In this document: piece after piece, positions 1-7,901 of the stretch
Position numbering within the stretch: the stretch's first letter is position 1
How the letters are laid out: every line of letters starts with the position of its first letter
NCBI RefSeq assembly: GCF_024609245.1
Contig: NZ_JANJYH010000004.1
Span: 1-64,000, forward strand
Direction: 5' to 3'
Source: Haloarchaeobius sp. FL176
GTDB lineage: Archaea; Halobacteriota; Halobacteria; Halobacteriales; Natrialbaceae
DNA length: 64,000 bases
Program-made: the position numbers and the translations under genes
Notes under the pieces: generated by a model
Told to the model about the DNA's origin: nothing
Database searches by the model: none
The model's input: the letters and a program-made list of their open reading frames with translations, nothing else

Positions 1-119
1 TGCTGGCGACGTGGCGCCAGCAGGGACGCAATCCATACGAAGAGCTTCGTCGAGTCGTCAGCAGCAATGATATGATCTCACGGGCTCACGCTGTGCCGGC
101 TGTCGAGACCTCGGGGTAA
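1..119 (+). CDS. C-terminal end of an IS66-like transposase (partial)
   Basis: An open frame entering from the left window edge (first full codon at 3) reads LATWRQQGRNPYEELRRVV and on to a TAA at 117-119, about 38 codons. The ATW-x-QQG-x-NPYEEL pattern resembles, from memory, the C-terminal tail of IS66-type transposases found in haloarchaea. Only this tail is visible, so whether the gene is intact cannot be judged here. The first 22 bases also form a perfect 8-bp inverted repeat (TGCTGGCG and CGCCAGCA around ACGTGG). The family assignment is an inference from a short stretch. Confidence 0.4.
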   Translation, partial: LATWRQQGRNPYEELRRVVSSNDMISRAHAVPAVETSG

Positions 120-246
120 ACACATACAGCAGATCTATCCGTGCTAGTAGTAGTCGTCGAAGCCCTACGAGTCGCGAACGGCGTCTGCCGGTTCAAGGAC
201 AGCATCTCCGTACGGTCACTCGTCGTCCTCAGAGCGCTGTAGCCAT

Positions 247-1221
247 TCAGAACGACTGCTCGGTCCCGGTTCCGTCTTCGGTCGCCGACTCGTACACCTC
301 GGCAGCCGCTGCTGCGTCGAGCACCGCCGTCCCGACGCTCTCGACGACGATAATCTCCTCGTCGGACTCCCGCCCCGATTCACCCTCGAACACCGCCGAG
401 AGCGGAATCAGGTCCTCGGCGGCCAGGTCGGTCGCCAGCAGGTCGCCGATCTCGGCGACCTCCTCGGGAACGTCCGCGAACACGCGGGCGGAGCGGTCGA
501 ACACCGCGGATTCGAGCTCCTGCATCTCACCGGTGTACGCGCCGACGGCGACGACGAGCGCGCCCGGCGCGAGCGCGTCGGCGGGGAACACCGGCTCCGG
601 GCTAGTCGTCGCCGTCACGACGACGTTCGAATCCGCGACCGCGGCCGCGGGTGAGTCGACGGCCTCGGCGGGGATATCGTGGTCCCGGAGATCGGCCGCG
701 CAGTCGTGGCGCGAGTCGCTCGGCGAGTAGACCTCGACCGACGCTACGTCACAGAGCGCCGCGATGGCGCGGGTCTGCCAGCGCGCCTGCGTGCCGGCGC
801 CGAGCACGCCCACGCGGAGCGGCTCCCCCGCTGCCAGGTCACGGGCCGCCAGCCCGCCGATACAGCCGGTCCGGGCGTTCGTGATCCGTCCGCCGTTCAT
901 GAACGAGACAGGCTGGCCGGTCCGCGCGTCGGCGAGGACGACCTGCGCGTGGATGGTCGGCAGCCCGTACTCGGCGTTGCCCTCGTGGACGCCGACCAGC
1001 TTCGTCGCGAAGTACGGCTCTCCGTGGACGTACGCGGGCATCGCCAGGCCCATCCCCAGCGGCTCCGGCCCGTCGAGCCCAGTCCCGACGTCGTAGTGCG
1101 GACGCTCCGGGCGTTCGACCTCGCCACGGCCCTGCTTCACGAGCGCGTCCTCCACCACGGGTGCGAGCGACGGGAGGTCGACCAGCGACGCGACCTCGTC
1201 GTCGGCGAGCACGAGTACCAT
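247..1221 (-). CDS. Ornithine cyclodeaminase / mu-crystallin family protein
   Basis: The family contains NAD(P)-dependent enzymes that cyclise ornithine to proline, dehydrogenate alanine or reduce cyclic imines. The 324-residue length fits. Residues about 138-144 form a Rossmann loop (GVLGAGTQARW), a conserved Lys lies in the segment YFATKLVGV, and the RITNARTGCIGGLAARDL stretch matches the family's substrate-side helix. The start chosen is the ATG giving MVLVLADDEV; the 36 in-frame codons before it are Arg/Pro-rich and look non-coding. The substrate cannot be read from the sequence. The gene ends 43 nt before the upstream methyltransferase stop region begins, on the same strand, and may share its transcript. 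Confidence 0.88.
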   Translation of the reverse strand: MVLVLADDEVASLVDLPSLAPVVEDALVKQGRGEVERPERPHYDVGTGLDGPEPLGMGLAMPAYVHGEPYFATKLVGVHEGNAEYGLPTIHAQVVLADARTGQPVSFMNGGRITNARTGCIGGLAARDLAAGEPLRVGVLGAGTQARWQTRAIAALCDVASVEVYSPSDSRHDCAADLRDHDIPAEAVDSPAAAVADSNVVVTATTSPEPVFPADALAPGALVVAVGAYTGEMQELESAVFDRSARVFADVPEEVAEIGDLLATDLAAEDLIPLSAVFEGESGRESDEEIIVVESVGTAVLDAAAAAEVYESATEDGTGTEQSF

Positions 1222-1265
1222 GTCCGGGGAGTGGCCGAGTGGCGTGTTAACTGTTTCCGGCCGAT

Positions 1266-1982
1266 TCACTTCGCAAGCCGGGCCTCGTAGTAGACCTCGT
1301 GGTGGTGCTCCACGTCGACCACCGACCACGGCGTCCCCACACAGCTGTCCCGCAGGCGGTCGGGGGAGAACAGCAGGAAGTGCAGCGCCCGGCCGAGAAT
1401 CCGGTCGCCGTCACGCGGTTCGTACTCGAAGTGGAACGCGCGGTGGGCGAAGCCGTCGCGGGGGTCGGGCCGGTAGCCGAACAGCGCCTCGTCGACCAGG
1501 TTCGGGTCGTAGTTGTCCACCTGTGCGGTGGCCTCGCTGTCGGTGATGTGGGCGAGGTCCGACAGCAGCGAGCGCACGCCCGCGACCGAGTGCGCGAGCC
1601 CGACCTGCGTGCCGTTCAGCAGCACCGAGCGGAACTGATCGCGGCGGAACGGCAGGTCGAACATGTCCGCGACGGCGACCGACTCGACGCCGCGCTCGCG
1701 CGCCGCCTGCACCGCGCCGGGACTCACGTCCACACCCAGCACCTCGGTCCCGCGGTCCTCGAAGAACCGGACGTGCTGGCCCGCGCCGCAGCCGAGGTCG
1801 AGCACCGGGCCGTCGAGGGCGGCGAACCGCTCGCACCGTTCCTCGTCCCAGTCTTCGTGGCTGCCGAAGTAGTTCTCCTCGATGTGGCCGTCCATCCGGT
1901 CCACGCCGTCGACGTACCGACAGTCGCCGAGTTCGCCGCGCTGATAGTCCCGCATCGCCGTGCCGAGTGCATCTGCGCTCAT
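1266..1982 (-). CDS. Class I SAM-dependent methyltransferase
   Basis: A 238-residue protein with the SAM-binding motif VLDLGCGAGQHVRFF at about residues 60-73 and the acidic loop EVLGVDVSPGAVQAARERG after it, followed by the usual DMFDLPF segment. Substrate is not identifiable. The start chosen gives MSADALGTAMRDYQRG; a later ATG (MRDYQRG, at 1955) is possible. The AT-rich region just upstream, with two ATTGTAAT copies 11 bp apart, looks like its promoter and divides it from the divergent lipoprotein gene. Confidence 0.85.
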   Translation of the reverse strand: MSADALGTAMRDYQRGELGDCRYVDGVDRMDGHIEENYFGSHEDWDEERCERFAALDGPVLDLGCGAGQHVRFFEDRGTEVLGVDVSPGAVQAARERGVESVAVADMFDLPFRRDQFRSVLLNGTQVGLAHSVAGVRSLLSDLAHITDSEATAQVDNYDPNLVDEALFGYRPDPRDGFAHRAFHFEYEPRDGDRILGRALHFLLFSPDRLRDSCVGTPWSVVDVEHHHEVYYEARLAK

Positions 1983-2002
1983 ACACGTAAGCCAACACAC
2001 CG

Positions 2003-2023
2003 CAATTGTAATAATATTGTAAT
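2003..2023 (-). promoter_or_regulatory. AT-rich promoter with phased ATTGTAAT repeats
   Basis: Two copies of ATTGTAAT lie at 2005-2012 and 2016-2023, exactly 11 bp apart (one helical turn). They sit 23-41 bases before the methyltransferase start, where an archaeal TATA box is expected. The region is much richer in A+T than its surroundings. The repeats may be the TATA region itself or an operator overlapping it; the sequence alone does not separate these. Confidence 0.4.
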
Positions 2024-2122
2024 GAATGGCGGTAACGTGCCACATCTGTGAAAGCCTCACGTCTGCAAGGGGCGCTACAGGCCTGGAGAAAACACTTACC
2101 GGCCCCGCAGGATGACGCGAGT

Positions 2123-2461
2123 GTGCCAGCACGCCGTCGGTTCCTCCAGACGCTCGCTGGAGCCGGAGTCGCCTCGCTCGCCGGCTGTTCGTTCGGCGGC
2201 GAGTATCACGACTTCGAGGCCGAGAATCGGGGTGACGATGCCGAGACCGTCCGCGTGGCGTGGGACGACCACGAAGAGCAGTTCTCGCTCGACCCGGACG
2301 AGTCCGTCTCGCGGCACGACCTGCTTCCCGACGAAGGGACGACCACCATCGAGGTCAGCGCCGCGAACGCCTATGAGGAGCTGGAGTGGACCGGGAGCGG
2401 CACGCTCGCGGTAGACATCGACGTCTTCGACGTATCCATCGACAGAGTCTACGACGACTGA
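2123..2461 (+). CDS. Small Tat-exported lipoprotein, unknown function
   Basis: About 112 residues. Starting at the GTG at 2123 the N terminus is MPARRRFLQTLAGAGVASLAGC, a twin-arginine-like signal with a lipobox ending at Cys22, so the mature protein should be lipid-anchored outside the membrane. An upstream in-frame GTG at 2048 would add 25 residues ahead of the signal and is less likely. The mature part is acidic and probably a beta-sandwich; no enzyme motif is seen. Small halobacterial lipoproteins of this layout are common. Confidence 0.65.
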   Translation: MPARRRFLQTLAGAGVASLAGCSFGGEYHDFEAENRGDDAETVRVAWDDHEEQFSLDPDESVSRHDLLPDEGTTTIEVSAANAYEELEWTGSGTLAVDIDVFDVSIDRVYDD

Positions 2462-2476
2462 AAATCGAAGCGTCGG

Positions 2477-3886
2477 CTACCCGAACGGCCCGCCACCGCC
2501 GCCGCCGAGGCCGCCCATGCCGCCACCACCGCCGCCGCCCTGCTGTTGCATCTTCTTCATCATGCGCTGCATGTCGCCGTCCATGCCGCCCTGGAACTGC
2601 TTCAGGGTCTGCTCCATCATCTTGTGCTGCTGGAGCAGCTCGCGGATCTTCTCCTCGGGCTGGCCGGAGCCCCGCGAGATACGCTCGACCTGGGACTGCC
2701 CGACCGAGCGCGGGTTCTCCATCTCACCGTCGGTCATCGAGTCCATGATGACCTCGAAGCTGCGCATGCGCTCCTGGGTGACGTCCATCGCGTCGTCGGG
2801 CAGCTGGTCCTTCAGCCCGCCGCCGCCGAAGCCCGGAATCATGTCCATCACCTGGTCGAGCGGCCCCATGCGGTTCATCGCGTCCATCTGCTTCTTCATG
2901 TCCTTCAGGGTGAACTGGCCCTGGAGCATGTCCTCGGGGTCCCAGTCTTCCTCTTCCTCCTGGGTTTCCTCCATCGCCCGCTCGACGCGCTCGACGAGCG
3001 AGCCCAGGTCGCCCATGCCGAGCAGCCGGGAGATGAACCCTTCGGGCTCGAAGCGCTCGATGTCCGGGACCTCCTCGCCGGTGCCGAGGAAGGCGATCGA
3101 GGAGTCCGTCTCGTTGACGGCGGTCAGCGCACCGCCACCCTTCGCCGTCCCGTCGAGCTTCGTGATGACGACACCGCCGATACCGACGGACTCGTCGAAC
3201 TGCTGGGCCTGCTCCTTCGCACCCTGTCCGATGGCCGCGTCGAGCACGAGCAGCGAGATGTCCGGGTCGACGGTCGCCTCTATCTCCTCGATCTCGTCGA
3301 TGAGGTCGTCCTCCAGCGCGTGGCGACCCGCCGTGTCGACGATGTGGACGTCGGCGTCCTCGGTCGCTTCGAGCCCCTTGCGGGCGATGTCGACCGGGTC
3401 GTCGTTGTCCGGGTCGCCGTAGAAGTCGACCTCGGCGCGCTCGCACATCTGCTTGGCCTGGTCGTACGCACCCGGGCGGAAGGTGTCCGTCTGGATGACC
3501 GCCGGGCGGAGCCCCTTCTTCGAGAACCACCACGCCATCTTCGCCGCGGACGTCGTCTTCCCCGACCCCTGCAGACCGGCGAGCATGATGGTCTGCTCCT
3601 CCAGCGGGAGCTCCGTCGAGTCCCCGATGAGGTCGACCAGCTCCTCGTAGACGATGCGGAGGACGAAGTCACGCGCCGGTGTGCCCGACGGCGGCTCCTC
3701 CTCCAGCGCGCGCTGTTTGATGTTGTCCGACAGCTCCATCACGAGGGAGACGTCCACGTCCGCCTGCAGCAGCGAGCGCTGAATCTCTTTGACGACCTCC
3801 TCGACGTCCTCCTCGGAGATGCGTGACTTCCCGCGGAGTTTGTCGAGGGTGCCTCGGAGAGAGCTCCCCAAATCGTCGAGTACCAT
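2477..3886 (-). CDS. srp54: Signal recognition particle 54 kDa protein
   Basis: GTPase subunit of the signal recognition particle, which binds signal sequences on ribosomes and docks with FtsY at the membrane. The 469 residues contain the N domain (1-95), the G domain with GLQGSGKTT (104-112), [11 protein letters not shown] near 190 and [11 protein letters not shown] near 247, and a methionine-rich M domain from about 320. The C terminus is a Met/Gln/Gly-rich tail of about 25 residues. A CCTTTAGG box at 3913-3920 lies about 27-34 nt before the ATG, suggesting a leaderless or short-leader transcript. ftsY is close by, separated by one unrelated membrane gene. Confidence 0.98.
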   Translation of the reverse strand: MVLDDLGSSLRGTLDKLRGKSRISEEDVEEVVKEIQRSLLQADVDVSLVMELSDNIKQRALEEEPPSGTPARDFVLRIVYEELVDLIGDSTELPLEEQTIMLAGLQGSGKTTSAAKMAWWFSKKGLRPAVIQTDTFRPGAYDQAKQMCERAEVDFYGDPDNDDPVDIARKGLEATEDADVHIVDTAGRHALEDDLIDEIEEIEATVDPDISLLVLDAAIGQGAKEQAQQFDESVGIGGVVITKLDGTAKGGGALTAVNETDSSIAFLGTGEEVPDIERFEPEGFISRLLGMGDLGSLVERVERAMEETQEEEEDWDPEDMLQGQFTLKDMKKQMDAMNRMGPLDQVMDMIPGFGGGGLKDQLPDDAMDVTQERMRSFEVIMDSMTDGEMENPRSVGQSQVERISRGSGQPEEKIRELLQQHKMMEQTLKQFQGGMDGDMQRMMKKMQQQGGGGGGGMGGLGGGGGGPFG

Positions 3887-3912
3887 TATTGAATACCCGT
3901 ACGTGGCTCCCG

Positions 3913-3920
3913 CCTAAAGG
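3913..3920 (-). promoter_or_regulatory. Probable TATA box for srp54
   Basis: On the minus strand the sequence CCTTTAGG lies 27-34 nt before the srp54 ATG, the usual distance for archaeal leaderless promoters. No other TATA-like box is closer. Confidence 0.45.
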
Positions 3921-4149
3921 CCTTTTTCTCGCACGGAGCCGGCACCGATACCCACTCCTGCGGATCTCGAATCGGCAGCAACCTCTCGATTTGACTACCG
4001 AAACTGGCTTCTGGGACCGCTTTTAACTCCGGTCGTCGTACGACCACGTGCAGCACGTCGCCAGCTGTCATCCCACCCACTTCCATCATCCCGATGGCAC
4101 CCTGGCGATTCTTTTCACTCTACCACCCCGAGTCTTCTCTCTAAAAATG

Positions 4150-4539
4150 TCAGTTTAGTGTATACAGTCCCGATAAAACAGTTATGTGAGCGACAAACCC
4201 GCTAGCAAAGACTAACAAAGTTATACGTCCGATGAAATCAACAGCGATCATCAGTATTCCCCCAGTCAGGAGGCCAGTTGTGATTAATACGAGTATATTA
4301 TCTTCCACAAATACTCTGGATTCTTCTAATAGATTAGTGCCTTGAATAAAAAAGCTCAGAGACGCAACGACGACGAACGCCAGGCTAGCTCCAAGAATTG
4401 ATGAACCCGACAGCACTTGCTCTGAGTGCCTTCCGCTAACACTATAGGTACCCGCAAGCAGGACGGCACCGACCACAGAGGTCGTGAAAATACGCCGCTT
4501 GAGATGTTCTCTTTCTTCGGATTCCTGTAGCACGCTCAT
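4150..4539 (-). CDS. Low-G+C four-helix membrane protein, unknown function
   Basis: A 129-residue protein with four hydrophobic segments (roughly residues 16-34, 45-68, 83-104 and 107-127) after a short charged N terminus (ESEEREHLKRR). I do not recognise the family. Its base composition is clearly lower in G+C than all its neighbours, with codons such as ATA, AGA and TTA, and so is the flanking DNA. This suggests a transferred gene placed between srp54 and ftsY. A TTAAAC box 25-30 nt before the ATG, followed by a 13-bp palindrome, supports a real leaderless gene. Confidence 0.7.
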   Translation of the reverse strand: MSVLQESEEREHLKRRIFTTSVVGAVLLAGTYSVSGRHSEQVLSGSSILGASLAFVVVASLSFFIQGTNLLEESRVFVEDNILVLITTGLLTGGILMIAVDFIGRITLLVFASGFVAHITVLSGLYTLN

Positions 4540-4545
4540 ATGGAG

Positions 4546-4566
4546 CTATTACTAATAGAAATAGTT
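4546..4566 (-). promoter_or_regulatory. TATA box and 13-bp palindrome for the low-G+C membrane gene
   Basis: Reading the minus strand, TTAAAC (4561-4566) is followed by the perfect palindrome CTATTACTAATAG (4546-4558), which lies just ahead of the ATG at 4539 and close to the expected transcription start. A repressor bound there would block initiation; this role is inferred from position only. Confidence 0.4.
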
Positions 4567-4641
4567 TAACGTTCCCCCCTGAGACGACGACCGTTCGTCC
4601 CCATCTCTCTCATCCACTCGCAACTCCCAGAGTGGAGTTGC

Positions 4642-5814
4642 TTACGCCTCGTCGCCGAGGAGCCGCCCGACGACGACCTCGGGGTCGAACCGTTCGAGGT
4701 GGTCGTAGCCCTGTCCGACGCCGAGGAACAGGATGGGCTTGCCCGTGACGTGGGCGACCGAGATGGCCGCGCCGCCGTTGGAGTCGGCGTCCGCCTTCGT
4801 GAGGATTGAGCCGTCGATGGTGACGGCCTCGTCGAACTGCTCGGCGCGTCGAACCGCGTCCTGTCCCGCGACCGCCTCGTCGACGAACAGCGTCATGTCG
4901 GGGTCGACGACCCGCCCGATCTTCTCGAGCTGGTCCATCAGCCCCTCGTTCGTGTGCAGGCGACCCGCCGTGTCGCCCAGCACCACGTCGACCTCGTTCG
5001 CCTCGGCGTACTCGACGGCGTCGTAGATGACCGCCGCCGGGTCACCGCCCTGCTGGTGCGAGATGAGCTTCCGGTCGAGCGCCTCGGCGTGCTCGCCGAT
5101 CTGCTCGTTCGCCCCGGCACGGTAGGTGTCGCCGTTCGCGAGCACCGACGAGTAGCCCCGTTCCGCGAGGTAGCGGGACATCTTCGCGATGCTCGTCGTC
5201 TTCCCGACGCCGTTGACGCCGGTGAAGATGATGACGAGGGGCTTGTCGGCGTCGGCGATGCGCTGTTCGAAGTCGAACTGTCCGACCGAGATGACCTCGA
5301 GCAGCGCATCGCGGAGTGCGTCCTCGACGATGCCCCCGGTCGATTCGGTGAACTTGCGGCGCTCGCCGATGAGCTCTTCCTCGACGCGGTCGAGAATCTC
5401 CTCGGCGACGCTCATCTCCACGTCGGACTCGAGCAGCGCCATCTTGAGGTCCCAGAGCGGCTCCTTCAGGTCCTCCTCCTCGATGACGAACTTCCCCGTC
5501 GCCGCGGCCTTCATCTTCGCCCCGAAGCCCGTCGACTTCTCTTCCTCTTCGGTGGCTTCGTCGGACGGCTCGTCGGCGGCCGGTTCGTCGGCGGTCGTGG
5601 ACGCCTCGTCGGCGTCCTCCGCGACCGGCTCCGCCACGGCGGACTCGGCAGCCGGGGCGTCCTGCTCGGTCGCCTCCTCGGCGACCGTCGCGGCCTCCGC
5701 AGTCTCGCCCTCGGGAGCCTCGGTCGCGGCCTCCTCCTCGGCGGCCTTCTCCTCGGCCGTCTCCTCGACGTCTTCGCGGAAACTGCCGAGCTTCTCCTTC
5801 AGGCTGTCGAACAT
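4642..5814 (-). CDS. ftsY: Signal recognition particle receptor FtsY
   Basis: Membrane-associated GTPase that receives the SRP-ribosome complex. Of 390 residues, the first 95 or so are an Ala/Glu/Asp/Thr-rich acidic region, followed by the N domain and a G domain with GVNGVGKTTSIAK (199-211), a DTAGRLHTN motif near 285 and TKADADSNGG near 340. The acidic region is typical of halophilic FtsY and may mediate membrane or ionic contacts. It is the last gene of the minus-strand set L39e-L31e-eIF6-L18a-prefoldin-ftsY, starting 6 nt after the prefoldin stop. Confidence 0.97.
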   Translation of the reverse strand: MFDSLKEKLGSFREDVEETAEEKAAEEEAATEAPEGETAEAATVAEEATEQDAPAAESAVAEPVAEDADEASTTADEPAADEPSDEATEEEEKSTGFGAKMKAAATGKFVIEEEDLKEPLWDLKMALLESDVEMSVAEEILDRVEEELIGERRKFTESTGGIVEDALRDALLEVISVGQFDFEQRIADADKPLVIIFTGVNGVGKTTSIAKMSRYLAERGYSSVLANGDTYRAGANEQIGEHAEALDRKLISHQQGGDPAAVIYDAVEYAEANEVDVVLGDTAGRLHTNEGLMDQLEKIGRVVDPDMTLFVDEAVAGQDAVRRAEQFDEAVTIDGSILTKADADSNGGAAISVAHVTGKPILFLGVGQGYDHLERFDPEVVVGRLLGDEA

Positions 5815-5820
5815 CGTCGC

Positions 5821-6288
5821 TTACTCGTCGTCGGCCTCTTCCTGCTGCTGGGCCTGCTGCATCTGCTGCTGGAGCTGCTGCTGCTGGGCCTGCTGGGCCT
5901 GCTGCTGGAGCTGCTCGTTCTCGCTTTCCAGCTCGGCGATCTCGTCCTGCACGTCCTCGATGCGGTCGTCGACGTTCTCTTTCTTCGTCTCGAGCGTGTC
6001 GATAGCGCCTTCCTGGTCGCGCTCCGCGGCGTAGCCGCCGCCGAGACCGACGACGATCTCGTCGATGTCCTCGACCGTCGCGCGGATGTAGGCGTCGCCG
6101 CCGAGCGGCACCTGCACGACCGAGTCCGACTCGAGCGTCTCGAGCGCTTCGATTGCCTCGTCGATCTCGGTCTGCTCGTTGCGAAGGTCCGTGACCTCGC
6201 CCTCGAGCTCCTCGATCTCCTCCTGGATGGCCTGCATCTCCTGCTGGAGCTGCTGCATCTGGCCACCGCCGCCACCACCGCCCATCAT
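5821..6288 (-). CDS. pfdA: Prefoldin alpha subunit
   Basis: Subunit of the hexameric jellyfish-shaped chaperone that passes unfolded proteins to the thermosome. The 155-residue protein has two long coiled-coil helices flanking a beta-hairpin core (VQVPLGGDAYIRATVEDIDE, about 78-97). It carries an N-terminal Gly stretch (MMGGGGGGG) and a Gln-rich C-terminal tail of about 30 residues, both common in haloarchaeal copies. The start overlaps the L18a stop by 4 nt, so translation is probably coupled. Confidence 0.95.
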   Translation of the reverse strand: MMGGGGGGGQMQQLQQEMQAIQEEIEELEGEVTDLRNEQTEIDEAIEALETLESDSVVQVPLGGDAYIRATVEDIDEIVVGLGGGYAAERDQEGAIDTLETKKENVDDRIEDVQDEIAELESENEQLQQQAQQAQQQQLQQQMQQAQQQEEADDE

Positions 6289-6461
6289 TGTGCCTCGACC
6301 TCCGTGACGTCCATCTGCGTGCGCTTCAGCCCGTGCTGGCTGCCGAATGTCGCGAACGTACGCTCACGTGCGACGTTCTCGTTGGGCGCGTCGACTGTCG
6401 TCTCGAAGGGTCGGTCACCCTCGCGTGCCTGGAACGTCCCGCGGACAGTAAACTGACTCAT
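6285..6461 (-). CDS. rpl18a: 50S ribosomal protein L18Ae (LX)
   Basis: A 58-residue protein of the archaeal LX/L18ae/L20a family of the large ribosomal subunit. The characteristic pattern is visible: MSQFTVRGTFQ at the N terminus, then ARERTFATFGSQHGLKRTQM and a final VTEVEAQ. The start chosen is the ATG at 6461; an upstream in-frame ATG would add 32 basic residues unlike the family. It overlaps pfdA by 4 nt. A 237-nt gap separates it from eIF6 upstream. Confidence 0.95.
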   Translation of the reverse strand: MSQFTVRGTFQAREGDRPFETTVDAPNENVARERTFATFGSQHGLKRTQMDVTEVEAQ

Positions 6462-6647
6462 GGCCGCTACTCGGTCGGGCAGATGGAAGAATGTTCCCTT
6501 CTGTCCGTGCGCGTGTCGGTTCGGAGTGGTGTCCGGAGCCAGTCGGTGGCGGTGCACGCGCCCCCGTGTTCGACGCGAAAACCCTCAGCAGTCGTCGGAG
6601 TCGTGCGGGTCGACACCCGCTCGAAGCTCTCCCCACCGCCGTCGGGG

Positions 6648-6669
6648 TTTACACTTGTCGTAAACTTCG
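6648..6669 (-). promoter_or_regulatory. TATA-like box within an inverted repeat upstream of rpl18a
   Basis: In the gap between eif6 and rpl18a the minus strand reads CCGAAGTTTACGAC, and the same stretch contains GTTTAC-7 nt-GTAAAC (6648-6666), a 6-bp inverted repeat. The 14-base string also occurs at 27966-27979, upstream of the helicase. It could be a second promoter for rpl18a-pfdA-ftsY, implying a leader of about 170-180 nt. I see no gene in 6462-6698. Confidence 0.35.
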
Positions 6670-6698
6670 GCTAGAAGCGACAGCAGAAGCGCCGAAGC

Positions 6699-7364
6699 TC
6701 AGTCCACGAGCCCGAGCGCGTCCTCGATACGTCCGAGTTCGGGACCTGTCGTGTCCCCACCGGCCACGTAGCCGTTGTCGTTGACGACGAGGCCAGAGCC
6801 GACGAGCGGTGCACCGTAGTTGACGGTGCCGACGTCGGCCGGGACGCCGAGCAGGTCCTCGAGCGCGTCGAGCTCTGCGTCGGTCGACTTGGGGTGACAG
6901 AGCACGCCCTTGTTCGTCGCGACGGCGGCGGTGCCGACGGTGCGCACACCCGCGAGGTCGCCACGTTCGACGGGCACGTCGAGAGTGTCCTCGACGATGG
7001 CGACGGCGTCGTCCGAGAGGTCCGGGTGGACGTACGCGCCAGTGTCGTTCGCGAGGACGATGTTCCCGACGGCGTTGTGCCGACCGGGCAGCTCGCCGAG
7101 CGTGCCATCGATGGCGTCATCGAGGCGCTCGCGCTCGTTGTCGCGGATTCGGCTGGTGACGAGCAGGCCGCTGGAGTTCCCCGTCGCGAGCGCGCCGACA
7201 GTGGAGGAGCCGGCGACGTTCGTGGGGATGGCCGGCACCGAAAGCTCGTCGGCGAGCTGGCTCTGGAGGGACTCGTCGAGGTCGGGGCGACACAGCAGAC
7301 AGGTGTCGGTGGCCCGCGCGAAGACGCCGACGTAGGGAGACCCGGCGAACGCGGTCCGTAGCAC
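6699..7364 (-). CDS. eif6: Translation initiation factor 6
   Basis: Anti-association factor that binds the 50S subunit and keeps it from joining 30S. The 221 residues show the fivefold pseudo-symmetric repeat: each repeat of about 45 residues has an [23 protein letters not shown] or [12 protein letters not shown]-type segment. The start is the GTG at 7364 ([20 protein letters not shown]); the open frame further upstream overlaps L31e and is not coding. The gene follows L31e after 7 nt. Confidence 0.97.
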   Translation of the reverse strand: MLRTAFAGSPYVGVFARATDTCLLCRPDLDESLQSQLADELSVPAIPTNVAGSSTVGALATGNSSGLLVTSRIRDNERERLDDAIDGTLGELPGRHNAVGNIVLANDTGAYVHPDLSDDAVAIVEDTLDVPVERGDLAGVRTVGTAAVATNKGVLCHPKSTDAELDALEDLLGVPADVGTVNYGAPLVGSGLVVNDNGYVAGGDTTGPELGRIEDALGLVD

Positions 7365-7371
7365 GGCTTCG

Positions 7372-7650
7372 TTACTCCGCGTGTTCGGCTTCCACGATCG
7401 ACTCGCCGTCCTCGTCGAAGCGGGCGGCGCGAACGCGGAGCTTGCTCGGGGGCTTCTTGCGACCGCGCGACCAGACCGCCTCGTTGATAGAGGGGTCGAG
7501 GCGCACGGCGTCGCCGTCGACACTGAAGTGCTGCGCGAGGTGGTCCCGTATGAGGGACATCGCCTTGTCGGCGCGCTTGTGCTTCGCTTCCGCGTTCACG
7601 TCGCGGAGCGGCACGGTGATGACGCGCTCCTCGAAGTCGTTCGCGCTCAT
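7372..7650 (-). CDS. rpl31e: 50S ribosomal protein L31e
   Basis: A 92-residue protein near the polypeptide exit tunnel. It carries the family's [12 protein letters not shown]-terminal strand, the basic [19 protein letters not shown] helix and the [20 protein letters not shown] segment. Its ATG overlaps the L39e stop by one base, so the two are probably translated in a coupled way. Confidence 0.97.
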   Translation of the reverse strand: MSANDFEERVITVPLRDVNAEAKHKRADKAMSLIRDHLAQHFSVDGDAVRLDPSINEAVWSRGRKKPPSKLRVRAARFDEDGESIVEAEHAE

Positions 7651-7802
7651 TATTCGTCGGTGTCGTTACGCCGCCAGTTCCGGCGCTTGTAGTTGCGCTG
7701 GGTCTCCATGTCGGTCTTGAGCATAACCCATGCAGGCACCCGGCTGTTCTGTCGCTCGAGCTTGGCGAGGCGCTTTTTCTTCGCCTTCGACTTCTTACCC
7801 AT
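7650..7802 (-). CDS. rpl39e: 50S ribosomal protein L39e
   Basis: A 50-residue, highly basic protein that lines the exit tunnel. The translation begins [20 protein letters not shown], continues [11 protein letters not shown] and ends [10 protein letters not shown], the standard archaeal L39e sequence and length. It is the first gene of the minus-strand set, 26-31 nt after a TATAAA box, so the transcript is leaderless or nearly so. Confidence 0.97.
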   Translation of the reverse strand: MGKKSKAKKKRLAKLERQNSRVPAWVMLKTDMETQRNYKRRNWRRNDTDE

Positions 7803-7827
7803 AGTGCCCGCAGATACCCCGTCCGCG

Positions 7828-7833
7828 TTTATA
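7828..7833 (-). promoter_or_regulatory. TATA box of the rpl39e-rpl31e-eif6 operon
   Basis: The minus strand reads TATAAA 26-31 nt before the L39e ATG, a near-ideal archaeal TATA position for a leaderless transcript. Confidence 0.7.
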
Positions 7834-7901
7834 GTGTTGTTCTTTTCGAGCCGCCATCCGCGACCGGGCGGTTCGGGCCCGTTCGCCGCCGTGCCGGAGC
7901 A

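Noticed and set aside
2546-3826. Long plus-strand open frame opposite srp54
   Set aside because: It is a mirror of a clearly conserved gene in a G+C-rich genome, with His/Leu/Arg-rich composition and no acidic bias.
3886-4089. 67-codon minus-strand frame ending at the srp54 start
   Set aside because: It runs through the srp54 TATA region and has a neutral-to-basic composition unlike halophilic proteins.
6415-6636. 73-codon minus-strand frame in the eif6-rpl18a gap
   Set aside because: Arg/Pro-rich, not acidic, and it overlaps rpl18a out of frame.
7365-7523. Longer N terminus for eIF6
   Set aside because: The added part overlaps L31e and is basic and serine-rich; the GTG at 7364 gives the family's normal start.
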